Shown here one piece after another: positions 16,280 through 23,784 of a stretch of 34,281 nucleotides of DNA. The translations under genes were made by a program, and so were the position numbers. This DNA comes from Hyphomicrobiales bacterium (GTDB lineage Bacteria; Pseudomonadota; Alphaproteobacteria; Rhizobiales; Devosiaceae): the NCBI GenBank assembly GCA_900470445.1, contig UCAU01000043.1:5348-39628 (forward strand), read 5' to 3'. The notes below the pieces were generated by a model. That model searched no databases. It was not told the DNA's origin and was given only the letters and a program-made list of their open reading frames with translations. The number at the start of each line of letters is the position of its first letter. The stretch's first letter is position 1.

Positions 16280-17347
16280 CTACGCCGGTTCCGGCGCCAG
16301 GATCGTGCATTGCTCGGGGACGGGGACCAGTTTGGCCGTGGCGCCGGTTTCGAGCGGGCGGGTCAGCGGGCCGTTGGCGACGAGGGGACCGGCTGGGGTT
16401 TCGCACTGGTATTGGTAGGCGCGACCAAGATAGGTGCGCAGGCCCAGCGTGGTCGGGATGCCATCGGTGCCGGCGGTGTCGGTGACGGCCAGGCCATCGG
16501 CGCGGCAGGCGAGGATGAAGCTATCGGGGATGGGGCCGAAATCGTCCTGGCTCAGGGTGAGCTTGGCGCCGCCGGTCATTTGGGCGGTGATCGTCGCGCC
16601 GTTGCGGGCGGTGACGCTCATGGGGATGAGGTTTTCGAAGCCGACGAAACGGGCGACGAAGGCGTTGGCGGGGCGCTGGTAGAGCACTTCGGGGGTGTCG
16701 AGCTGCATGACGCGACCGGCATGCATGATGGCGACGCGGTCCGAGATCGAGAAGGCTTCTTCCTGATCGTGGGTGACATAGACCGAAGTGGTACCATTGG
16801 CCTGCTGCAGCTTGCGGATTTCCACCCGCATGTCGACACGCAGCTTGGCGTCGAGATTGGACAGGGGCTCATCGAACATCAGCAGCGGCGGCTCGATGAC
16901 CAGCGCACGGGCCAGCGCGACGCGCTGCTTCTGGCCGCCGGACAGGGCGCCGGGGAGGCGTTCGGCGAGATGGGCCAGGCCCACGCGTTCGAGCATGGCG
17001 GTGACGCGCTTGGTCTTGGCATCGCCGGAAATGCCGCGCTGCTTCAAACCAAAAGCCACGTTTTCAGCAACCGAGAGGTGCGGGAACAGGGCATAGTTCT
17101 GGAACACGAGGCCAATATTGCGCTGGTGAGCGGGGAGGCGCGTGAGGTCTTTGCCGCCCAGCTCGATCTTGCCGGACGTGGGTTCGAGGAAACCGGCGAC
17201 GAGGCGCAGGGTCGTAGTCTTGCCGCAGCCGGAGGCGCCGAGCAGGGAGACGAGTTCGCCTTCGGCAATTTCCAGCGACAGGTCTTCGAGGACTTTGGTG
17301 GAGCCGTAATGCGCCGTGATATTCTGGATGGAGAGGTTTTGGGTCAC
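16280..17347 (-). CDS. PotA-like ABC transporter ATP-binding protein
   Basis: 355 aa from the GTG at 17347, which is favoured because AAGTGAG, overlapping the permease stop, serves as Shine-Dalgarno; an upstream TTG at 17365 has none. Walker A GASGCGKTT at 37-45, Q-loop VFQNYALFPHLSV, signature LSGGQKQRVALARAL, Walker B LLMFDEPLSNLD and the H-loop VYVTHDQEEAF are intact. The C-terminal TOBE-like domain (after about residue 240) is typical of spermidine/putrescine, iron and sugar importers. Energises the permeases encoded just upstream. Substrate not shown by the sequence; context suggests a purine derivative or a polyamine-like cation. Confidence 0.94.
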   Translation of the reverse strand: MTQNLSIQNITAHYGSTKVLEDLSLEIAEGELVSLLGASGCGKTTTLRLVAGFLEPTSGKIELGGKDLTRLPAHQRNIGLVFQNYALFPHLSVAENVAFGLKQRGISGDAKTKRVTAMLERVGLAHLAERLPGALSGGQKQRVALARALVIEPPLLMFDEPLSNLDAKLRVDMRVEIRKLQQANGTTSVYVTHDQEEAFSISDRVAIMHAGRVMQLDTPEVLYQRPANAFVARFVGFENLIPMSVTARNGATITAQMTGGAKLTLSQDDFGPIPDSFILACRADGLAVTDTAGTDGIPTTLGLRTYLGRAYQYQCETPAGPLVANGPLTRPLETGATAKLVPVPEQCTILAPEPA

Positions 17348-17354
17348 AGCTGGC

Positions 17355-18143
17355 TCACTTGGCAAGGAAGGTCAGGCCCAGGGTGCGCTCGACAATGGCC
17401 ATGACGGCCACGGTGAGCGCCATGAGCAGCACCGAGACCGACGCGACGGTCGGATCGAAGAACTGCTCCATATGGGCGAGAATCTGGATGGGGAGGGTGG
17501 AGATGCCGGGGCCCGTCAGGAAAATCGAGATCGACACGTCGTTGATCGAGGTGATGAATGACAGGATGAAGGCCGCGATGACGCCGGAGCGCACATTGGG
17601 CAGGAGGATGGTGAAGAAGGTTTTGAGCGGGGGCGAGCCCAGGCTGATCGCGGCTTCCTCGATGGAGAAATCGAAAGAGGCGAGCGACGCGCTGATGACG
17701 CGGACCACATAGGGCAGCACGAGCAGGGAGTGGCCGACGACCAAGGAGAGGTAGATGGGCGCGTTGAACTGCACGGCGACGTTTTTGAGCAGCGAGAAGC
17801 CCAGCACCAGTTCGGGCACCAGGATCGGCAGCACGAAGAGCGTCGAGAGCCAGCCGGGAAGCTGGATGCGGTAGCGGTTGAGCGCGTAGGCCGCCGGGAT
17901 GCCGATCAGCAGGGCGATGAAGGTCGAGAGGAACGCGATCTGCAGGCTGGTGATGATCGTGCGGCGGAAGGCCGAAATGGCAAAGATATTCTCGAACCAG
18001 CGCAGGGACAGGCCCTGCGGCGGGAAGGTGAGATAGGTCGTGTCGCTGAGGGCGGCGCCGACCACGATGATCAGCGGGCCGATGAGGAACACGAAGACCA
18101 GGGCGGTGAAGGCGATCAGGGCCGGGTGGAGTTTTGTGGTCAT
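17355..18143 (-). CDS. ABC transporter permease, PotC-like
   Basis: 262 aa. The ATG at 18143 overlaps the previous stop by one base (TGATG), which decides the start against a longer upstream frame. Six hydrophobic segments; the EAA loop reads IEEAAISLGSPPLKTFFTILLPNVRSG (about 145-171), where it contacts the ATPase. The order within the operon (binding protein, PotB-like, PotC-like, ATPase) is that of polyamine-type importers. Inner membrane. Confidence 0.93.
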   Translation of the reverse strand: MTTKLHPALIAFTALVFVFLIGPLIIVVGAALSDTTYLTFPPQGLSLRWFENIFAISAFRRTIITSLQIAFLSTFIALLIGIPAAYALNRYRIQLPGWLSTLFVLPILVPELVLGFSLLKNVAVQFNAPIYLSLVVGHSLLVLPYVVRVISASLASFDFSIEEAAISLGSPPLKTFFTILLPNVRSGVIAAFILSFITSINDVSISIFLTGPGISTLPIQILAHMEQFFDPTVASVSVLLMALTVAVMAIVERTLGLTFLAK

Positions 18144-18967
18144 CAGACGGCCATGGGGTTGAGGCGCTTGGCCACGCGGGTCATCAGCAGCACGATGGCT
18201 ATGGTAATGACGACCATGATGGCGGCGATGGTGGAGGCCGAAACCCAATCGAAGGTGATCATGGCCTGCTGATACATCAGAGTGCCCATGACCATCTGGC
18301 TTTCCCCGCCCAGCAATTGGGGCGTGGCATAAGCGGTGAAGCTGCCGGTGAAGACCAGCACGGCGCCCACGATAAGGCCGGGCACCGCGAGCGGCAGGAT
18401 GACCTGGGTGAAGGTGGCCATGGGCTTGGCGCCCAGCGAGGCGGAGGCCTGGATCAGGTCATCTGGAATGGATTCAAGCACACCGACCAGGGTGAGCACC
18501 ATGAGCGGCACGAAGAGATAGACCATGGCGACGATAACGGCGCCCTGGGTGTACAGCATCGTCATGGGCTCGGCGATGATGCCGGTACCGACCAGTGCAC
18601 TGTTGAGAATGCCGTTTTTGCCCAGGATGATCATCCAGGCGAAGGAGCGGACGACGACGCCGGTCAGCAGCGGGAAGACCGCGGCGATGATCAGGATGGA
18701 CTTGAGCCAGCCGGGCGAGCGCGACACGACATAGGCGGTGATGAAGCCGATAAACAGCGCGATCACGGTGGTGATCAGCGAGACCTGAATGGTGCGCCAG
18801 AGAACGGTGCGCCGGAAGCCGCTGCCGAAAAATCCGATATAGGGCGCCAGCGGGCCCGCCGGGGTGAGGAAGGTGGTGATGATGGTCGCGACGACCGGCA
18901 ATACCAGGAAGATGACGACGGCGAGCGTCGCGGGGGAGGCAAGGCTCCATCCGGCGAAGCGTTTCAT
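18143..18967 (-). CDS. ABC transporter permease, PotB-like
   Basis: 274 aa, inner-membrane permease with six hydrophobic segments; the first is VVIFLVLPVVATIITTFL. The EAA loop is DDLIQASASLGAKPMATFTQVILPLAVPG (about 168-196). It pairs with the next permease gene, which it overlaps by one base. A 215-base gap separates it from the binding-protein gene; this holds a terminator-like hairpin and a palindromic mosaic, which should lower permease expression relative to the binding protein. Confidence 0.93.
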   Translation of the reverse strand: MKRFAGWSLASPATLAVVIFLVLPVVATIITTFLTPAGPLAPYIGFFGSGFRRTVLWRTIQVSLITTVIALFIGFITAYVVSRSPGWLKSILIIAAVFPLLTGVVVRSFAWMIILGKNGILNSALVGTGIIAEPMTMLYTQGAVIVAMVYLFVPLMVLTLVGVLESIPDDLIQASASLGAKPMATFTQVILPLAVPGLIVGAVLVFTGSFTAYATPQLLGGESQMVMGTLMYQQAMITFDWVSASTIAAIMVVITIAIVLLMTRVAKRLNPMAV

Positions 18968-19007
18968 GGGTCAGGCCTTTACTGCACTCGATGCGCCAAT
19001 ATCCACA

Positions 19008-19096
19008 ATGTCATTCCGGCGAAGGCCGGAATCCATCCTGAGATATTGCCAGGTCTGACATCTCAGGATGGGCCCCGGCCTGCGCCGGGGTGACAT
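19008..19096. repeat. Three-stem palindromic intergenic mosaic
   Basis: An outer pair ATGTCA (19008-19013)/TGACAT (19091-19096) encloses three perfect hairpins in a row: ATTCCGGC-GAAG-GCCGGAAT (19013-19032), CATCCTGAGAT/ATCTCAGGATG (19034-19070, 11 bp), and CCCCGGC-CTGC-GCCGGGG (19073-19090). This cloverleaf-like unit resembles widespread alphaproteobacterial 'GTCATTCCGGCGAAGGCCGG' repeats. Confidence 0.8.
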
Positions 19097-19133
19097 CGTG
19101 GGTGTGGAGCGATCGGGGCTCTGCTTAATCGAG

Positions 19134-19177
19134 GCGTTTTAAAAGGCGCGGGAGGCGGATGCTACCCCTCGCGCCTT
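19134..19177 (-). terminator. Hairpin with short U-run after the binding-protein gene (terminator or attenuator)
   Basis: On the minus strand AAGGCGCG (19170-19177) pairs with CGCGCCTT (19143-19150) and the stem runs into TTTTAAAA. It begins six bases after the binding-protein stop. Partial termination here would give more periplasmic binding protein than permease, as is usual for ABC importers. Confidence 0.65.
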
Positions 19178-19182
19178 CACGA

Positions 19183-20223
19183 TTACATGCCGAACAGTTC
19201 GTTCCAGCGGTCGATCCAGCCGCTCTTGGCGGCGTTGAGCTTGGTGTAGTCGACGCGCTGCAGACCGGCGATAACGTCGGCGCCATAGGTCCACAGGGCG
19301 GCCTGCTCGGGCTCGAGCTTGACGGCGGTGTTGACCGGAGCATCGACGCCCTGTTCGGCCAGCTGCTGCTGGATTTCGGGGCTGAGGATGAAGTTGATGA
19401 ACTGGTAGGCCAGTTCGGGCTCGGCGGCACCGGTCGGGATATTGACGGTGTTGAGAGTGGCGATCGAGCCTTCCGACAGGTCAGCCCAGACCGTGGTCGG
19501 GACGGCGGCCTGAATCTGGGCCAGGGTGAAGTCCTGTGCGATGGCGGCGGAGATTTCGCCGGTCGAGAACAGGTTGATCATTTCCGAGCCGGTATTGTAG
19601 TTCTTGACCACGTTGGGCTTGAGTTCTTCGAGACCCTTGAAGGCGCCATCGGCATCCGCATAGGCATCGACGCCCGCGTGATCGCCGGCCTTGAGCACGA
19701 CCATCGGGCCGGCCGTGGTGGTGATGCCAGGCAGCGACAGCGAGGACGCGAGATCCTCGCGCCAGAGGTCGTTCCACGAGGTGATCGGGGTGGTGACCTT
19801 GGCCGAGTCATAGACCACGCCGACGCGGCCGATGGAGTAGGCCGGGCCGTAGCCGCCCTGCGGGTCTTTGGCGAGGTCGTAGAGACCGGCGAGGTTCGGC
19901 AGCTTGGCGGGATCGATCTTCTGGAACAGACCGGCTTCGATGCCTTGCTGGCTATAGCTGTCCGAGAAATAGGCGACGTCGACGCCGGCGCCATTGCGGA
20001 TCTGAATCTTGTTCAGGCGCTCGCCATTATTGCCGGTCTCGAACACGATCTCGCAGTCGCACTGCGCGCGGAACGGCGCCAGGATGATGGATTCGAGCTT
20101 GTCGCCGTTAAAACCCCACCAGGAAATGGTCAGGGTTTTGGACTGGGCCATGGCCGGAGCGGCCGAGAGCAGGGCCGTCGCGGAGATCGCCAGCGCCAGG
20201 GCTTTGACGAGGGTGTTCTGCAT
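19183..20223 (-). CDS. ABC transporter extracellular solute-binding protein (PotD/family 1-like)
   Basis: 346 aa. Sec signal peptide MQNTLVKALALAISATALLSAAPAMA, probable cleavage after residue 26. The mature protein starts KTLTISWWGFNGDKLESIILAPF and contains YFSDSYSQQGIEAGLFQKID, GRVGVVYDSAKV-TPITSWNDLW and the late YQFINFILSPEIQQQLAEQG, all typical of PotD-like periplasmic proteins. Ligand unknown; the aromatic WWGF near the start may stack on a planar or cationic ligand. GGAAC precedes the ATG. First gene of operon B, behind a LacI-type site. Confidence 0.92.
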   Translation of the reverse strand: MQNTLVKALALAISATALLSAAPAMAQSKTLTISWWGFNGDKLESIILAPFRAQCDCEIVFETGNNGERLNKIQIRNGAGVDVAYFSDSYSQQGIEAGLFQKIDPAKLPNLAGLYDLAKDPQGGYGPAYSIGRVGVVYDSAKVTTPITSWNDLWREDLASSLSLPGITTTAGPMVVLKAGDHAGVDAYADADGAFKGLEELKPNVVKNYNTGSEMINLFSTGEISAAIAQDFTLAQIQAAVPTTVWADLSEGSIATLNTVNIPTGAAEPELAYQFINFILSPEIQQQLAEQGVDAPVNTAVKLEPEQAALWTYGADVIAGLQRVDYTKLNAAKSGWIDRWNELFGM

Positions 20224-20246
20224 TCTTGAGTGTTCCTTTGCATCGC

Positions 20247-20282
20247 AGGCTGTCGCCCAGCGATTGCTGGCCTTGACAGCCT
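20247..20282. repeat. Stem-loop in the leader of operon B (gene-proximal)
   Basis: AGGCTGTC (20247-20254) pairs perfectly with GACAGCCT (20275-20282), and inside it CCAGC-GATT-GCTGG (20257-20270) forms a second perfect stem with a tetraloop. The whole structure lies 24 bases upstream of the binding-protein ATG, so it is probably in the 5' untranslated RNA. It matches no riboswitch I know. Confidence 0.6.
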
Positions 20283-20295
20283 CCCTGGACGGGCA

Positions 20296-20338
20296 GCCTA
20301 TTTTTGTGGCGTGCCGCGAGCAAGCACAAAGAATAGGC
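20296..20338. repeat. Inverted repeat upstream of operon B (promoter-proximal)
   Basis: GCCTAT (20296-20301) pairs with ATAGGC (20333-20338), and TTTGTG (20303-20308) pairs with CACAAA (20325-20330), giving 12 pairs with a one-by-two internal loop and a 16-base apical loop. It lies just downstream of the LacI-like operator. It could be a second protein-binding site or an RNA hairpin depending on where transcription starts. Confidence 0.55.
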
Positions 20339-20348
20339 CAGAGCTTTC

Positions 20349-20362
20349 GTCAAGCGGTTTAT
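20349..20362. promoter_or_regulatory. Candidate LacI-family operator for operon B
   Basis: GTCAAGCGGTTTAT matches, in 12 of 14 positions, the palindrome GTAAAGCGGTTTAC found (as its complement) at 28764-28777 beside the LacI gene; both continue into TAA. The central CG and flanking AA/TT are typical of LacI-family sites. It overlaps a possible minus-strand -35 (TTGACG, 20348-20353), though no convincing -10 is seen. Confidence 0.62.
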
Positions 20363-20372
20363 TAACGCGATT

Positions 20373-21725
20373 TTAGCGAGTTGGGCCGGTCAGGCGCCCA
20401 TCCACCCAGACCTGTTCGATATTGGCGCGGCTGGCGCCATAGAGGATTTTCTCGAAGACGGCGTCGGGCTGGGTTTCGCCGAACAGGCGGATAGAGCCGG
20501 ATGGCGCTGATGTATCGATGACCAGGGCGTCAAAACGATAGCCGGGGGCGAAGATGCCGATGGGCAGATCGAGCGCTATGCCGCCGCCAGCCGTGGCCAG
20601 GTGGAAGGCGGTCTTGAGGTCGATGGCCGAGCCCGGCGTGCCGCGATTTGCCGCAGGCAAAGTTGGGTCGACACCATCCTGCAAGAGGCGGGAGGCCTGA
20701 ACCGTGGTGCGGCAGGCTTCGAACATGGAGGCGCTGGGGCCGCCGGATATGTCGGTGCCCAGGCCCACATGGAGGTGTTTTTCCAGCGCGCGACGCAGCG
20801 GGAAAACGGCGTTGGCGAAATAGATGTTGGACAGCGCGCAATGGGCGACGGCGGATTGGCTGGCGACGAGCCGGTCCATATCGGCGTCGGTGAGGAAATT
20901 GGAATGAGCGAGGACTGACTTGCGGGTCAGAAGGCCAAAGCTATCAAGGGCTTGCGCGTCGGTGTGGCCATATCGATTCAGCACGTGGCCGTGAGCCCAG
21001 TCGCTTTCCGAGCAATGGGTCTGCACGTGGCAATCGCATTCGGCGGCGAGCTGGCCGAGCCCCGTCAGCGCTTCGTCGGTGCAGGAGGGGATGAAGCGCG
21101 GCGTGATGACCGGGAGGACGCGGGCATCGGCATTGGCTGGGTGGCTGCGGATGTGGTCGATCACGGCGCGGGTGCCGGCTATCGCTGCCTCAGGCGAGGC
21201 ATCACGGTAGAAATCGGGGCAGGCGGCGGGATCGTCCATCACCACTTTGCCGACCAGGGCGCGCTGGCCTTTGTCGATGCAGATATCGGCCAAGAGCTTA
21301 GTGGCTTCGGTGTGCTGGGTGGCGAAGTAGAGCGCGGTGGTGGTGCCGTTGGCGAGCAGGTCTTCGACCAAGGCGGTGTAGCGCGGGCGGGCGAAGTCGA
21401 GGTCGGCGTAGCGGGCTTCGAGCGGGAAAGTATACTTCTGCAGCCAGACTTCGAGCGGCTCATCAAGAGCTTGGCCGAGCTGGGGATATTGCGGGGCGTG
21501 GATGTGGAGGTCCACGAGGCCGGGCAGGATGTAGCGGCCCTCAGGCAGGCGCAGGAGAGCGTCGCCATAGCGGGCGATGGCGGCGGGTTGTGCGGGATCG
21601 TCGGGGCCGATCACGGCGGTGATGGTGCCTTTGGCGTCGATCTCGATCAATGTGTCGGTCAGCGCTTCCAGCGCGCTCTGCTGCGGGGCGTGGAAGAAGG
21701 TGCCGAGAATGGCGCGTAGGGTCAT
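20373..21725 (-). CDS. guaD: Guanine deaminase
   Basis: 450 aa, as expected for GuaD. It deaminates guanine to xanthine with a zinc ion. Metal ligands HIH at residues 74-76 in the GuaD-specific block LPGLVDLHIHAPQYPQLG; then ITPRFIPSCTDEAL, VQTHCSESDWAHG with the catalytic Glu, AHSNFLTD and GLGTDISGGPSASM with the last metal-binding Asp. These blocks separate GuaD from other amidohydrolases in the cluster. The start overlaps the upstream permease stop (ATGA). Last gene of operon A; the operon B operator lies immediately after its stop codon. Confidence 0.96.
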   Translation of the reverse strand: MTLRAILGTFFHAPQQSALEALTDTLIEIDAKGTITAVIGPDDPAQPAAIARYGDALLRLPEGRYILPGLVDLHIHAPQYPQLGQALDEPLEVWLQKYTFPLEARYADLDFARPRYTALVEDLLANGTTTALYFATQHTEATKLLADICIDKGQRALVGKVVMDDPAACPDFYRDASPEAAIAGTRAVIDHIRSHPANADARVLPVITPRFIPSCTDEALTGLGQLAAECDCHVQTHCSESDWAHGHVLNRYGHTDAQALDSFGLLTRKSVLAHSNFLTDADMDRLVASQSAVAHCALSNIYFANAVFPLRRALEKHLHVGLGTDISGGPSASMFEACRTTVQASRLLQDGVDPTLPAANRGTPGSAIDLKTAFHLATAGGGIALDLPIGIFAPGYRFDALVIDTSAPSGSIRLFGETQPDAVFEKILYGASRANIEQVWVDGRLTGPTR

Positions 21726-22672
21726 ATTTTGCTCAGAGTGCGCAATTGGCGGGCGCGCAGGGCGCGGTAGCTGAACAGGGCCAGCGCCAAAAGGGTGATG
21801 ACGAAAGGGATCATGCGGATCAGTTCGGGCGGAATCCAGTTGAACAGGCCCGGCATGACCACGGCGAGGGCTTCAAAGACACCAAAGAGCAGGGCGGCCA
21901 AGAGCGCGCCGACGGGATGGCGGGCGCCGAGCAGCACGGCGCCGAGGGCGATGAAGCCGCGGCCGGCCGTCATGTCGCGGGTGAAACCGACATAGTTGAA
22001 CATCGCAAGCTGGGCGCCGCCGAGGGCCGCAAGGCCGCCCGAGACCAGCAGGCTCCAAGTGCGGATGGCATTGACGGGGATGCCTGCGGCCTCGGGGGCG
22101 GCGGGATATTCACCAACGCCGCGCAGCCAGAGGCCCCAAGGGGTGCGGTAGAGGAAATACCAGATGGCAAAGACCAGAAAGGCCGCGACCCAGGACAGGA
22201 TCGAGTGGCCGGAGAGGAACTGGACCAGGGTGTGGCCGATGCCGGGAATGACACCGAGGAAGGAAAGATCGAGCGCGGGAATGGCTTTGGAGGGCAGGTT
22301 GATCGAGGTGCCCTTGTCGCCGCCAGTGGCGAGGGTGAGGGCGAAGACCGTGCCGCCTGCGGCGAAAATGTTGATGGCGAAACCGACCAGGATAATGTCG
22401 GCCTTGAGGCGCAGATGGAAGAAGGCGATGACCGCGCCGAGCAGGGCGCCGGCGGCAATGGCGGCGAGCACCGCGATGTACCAGGGGGCAAAGACCGAGA
22501 CGATGACGGCGGTGAGGCAGCCGACCAGCATCATGCCTTCGAGCGCCACGTTGAGCGCGCCGGAGAGATCGGCGATGAGGCCGCCCAGAGTGGCAAGCAG
22601 GAGCGGGGTGGAGGTGCGGATGACGGTGACGAAGAAGGTCGCGGAAAAGACCGTCATGAACAGTTCGATCAT
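21722..22672 (-). CDS. Nucleoside-type ABC transporter permease (second)
   Basis: 316 aa, about nine hydrophobic segments, BPD_transp_2 family. The block STPLLLATLGGLIADLSGALNVALEGMMLVG (about 21-51) is the hallmark of the shorter permease (NupQ/YufQ type) of BMP-dependent nucleoside importers. RTPWGLWLRGVGEYPAAPEAAGI is the cytoplasmic coupling loop. Four-base overlaps join it to both neighbours. Inner membrane. Confidence 0.95.
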   Translation of the reverse strand: MIELFMTVFSATFFVTVIRTSTPLLLATLGGLIADLSGALNVALEGMMLVGCLTAVIVSVFAPWYIAVLAAIAAGALLGAVIAFFHLRLKADIILVGFAINIFAAGGTVFALTLATGGDKGTSINLPSKAIPALDLSFLGVIPGIGHTLVQFLSGHSILSWVAAFLVFAIWYFLYRTPWGLWLRGVGEYPAAPEAAGIPVNAIRTWSLLVSGGLAALGGAQLAMFNYVGFTRDMTAGRGFIALGAVLLGARHPVGALLAALLFGVFEALAVVMPGLFNWIPPELIRMIPFVITLLALALFSYRALRARQLRTLSKI

Positions 22673-23784
22673 TTGCCCGCCTCCATGACGGCAGAGGGCG
22701 TGGCGTTGCGCCCCAGAATGCGGGCGAAGACTTTGCGGCCCGGCATTGAAAAGGACGAGGCGACCAGCAGGATGATGATGGCGGTGACGAGGCCAATGAC
22801 CTCAGCGGGCACGTCGGTGCGGATATTCATCAGCTGAGCGCCCTGGCGCAGATAGCCGTAGAACAGGGCCACGACCGGAACGGCGAGTGGGCGGCTGCGG
22901 GCCACGATGGCGACCAGGATGCCCTCGAAGGCCAGGCCCCCTTCGAACAGGATGGTGAGCTTGCCGAAGGACTGGCCCTGCACGAACATGGCGCCAAGTA
23001 GGCCGCCAAGGGCGCCGGCCACGGTCATGGCCGAGACCATGATCACGGTGGAGCGGATGCCGGAATATTCGGCGAACTGGGCATTGTGGCCGACAAGGCG
23101 GAGTTTGAGGCCCCAGGCGGTGCGATAGAGCGCGAACCAGACGGCGAGCACGGCAACGATAGCGAAGATCAGCCCGATATCGATGCGGGTGCCAGCCACG
23201 AGAGGCGGAAAGACAGCGGTGGAAGGGAAATCATTGGTGGTGAGCACGCCGCTGCCAGGGGGCACGAGCTGGGTGCGGACCAGATAATTGCACAGCTCGA
23301 TGGCGATATAGTTGAGCATCAGCGAGGAGACGATCTCGTTGGCGCCCAGCTTAGCCTTGGCGATGCCGGGGATGAAGCCATAGAACCCGCCCGCGATCAT
23401 GGCGCAGAGCACGCCGACCGGGATAGCCAGCCAGGTGGCGCCGATGGGGGAGAGGGCGACATAGGCGGCGGCAAGGCCCCCGACATAGACCTGGCCCTGC
23501 ACGCCCATGGAGAATTGGCGGGCCTGGAAGACAAGGCTGAAGGCGAGGCCCGTAATGGTCAGCTTGGCGACGTCATCGATCCATAGGCCGATGGTGCGGG
23601 GCCGGGAGATGGGGGCGGTCAGCAGCACGTTGAAGGCCTCGAGCGGGGCTTTGGAGGTGAGCAGGATGATGATGAAGGCGACGCCCAAAGCGATGAGAGC
23701 AGCGGCGAGGGCGCGGCCGGTTTCGCGGCGGATATTGGCCCAGCGGGCCTTGCGGCCGAGCACGGCTTCACTGGTCATGCTCAT
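22669..23784 (-). CDS. Nucleoside-type ABC transporter permease (first)
   Basis: 371 aa, the longer permease (NupP/YufP type) of a BMP-dependent importer. After a basic N-terminal tail come about nine hydrophobic segments. QFSMGVQGQVYVGGLAAAYVAL, KLGANEIVSSLMLNYIAI and RTAWGLKLRLVGHNAQFAEYSGI are family blocks, the last being the coupling loop. Four-base overlap with the ATPase gene upstream and the permease gene downstream indicates coupled translation. Confidence 0.95.
   Translation of the reverse strand: MSMTSEAVLGRKARWANIRRETGRALAAALIALGVAFIIILLTSKAPLEAFNVLLTAPISRPRTIGLWIDDVAKLTITGLAFSLVFQARQFSMGVQGQVYVGGLAAAYVALSPIGATWLAIPVGVLCAMIAGGFYGFIPGIAKAKLGANEIVSSLMLNYIAIELCNYLVRTQLVPPGSGVLTTNDFPSTAVFPPLVAGTRIDIGLIFAIVAVLAVWFALYRTAWGLKLRLVGHNAQFAEYSGIRSTVIMVSAMTVAGALGGLLGAMFVQGQSFGKLTILFEGGLAFEGILVAIVARSRPLAVPVVALFYGYLRQGAQLMNIRTDVPAEVIGLVTAIIILLVASSFSMPGRKVFARILGRNATPSAVMEAGK

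Noticed and set aside
20247..20338. Known purine or guanidine riboswitch in the operon B leader
   Set aside because: The stems do not show the three-way junction and conserved loop bases of the purine class or the conserved motifs of guanidine classes as I know them.
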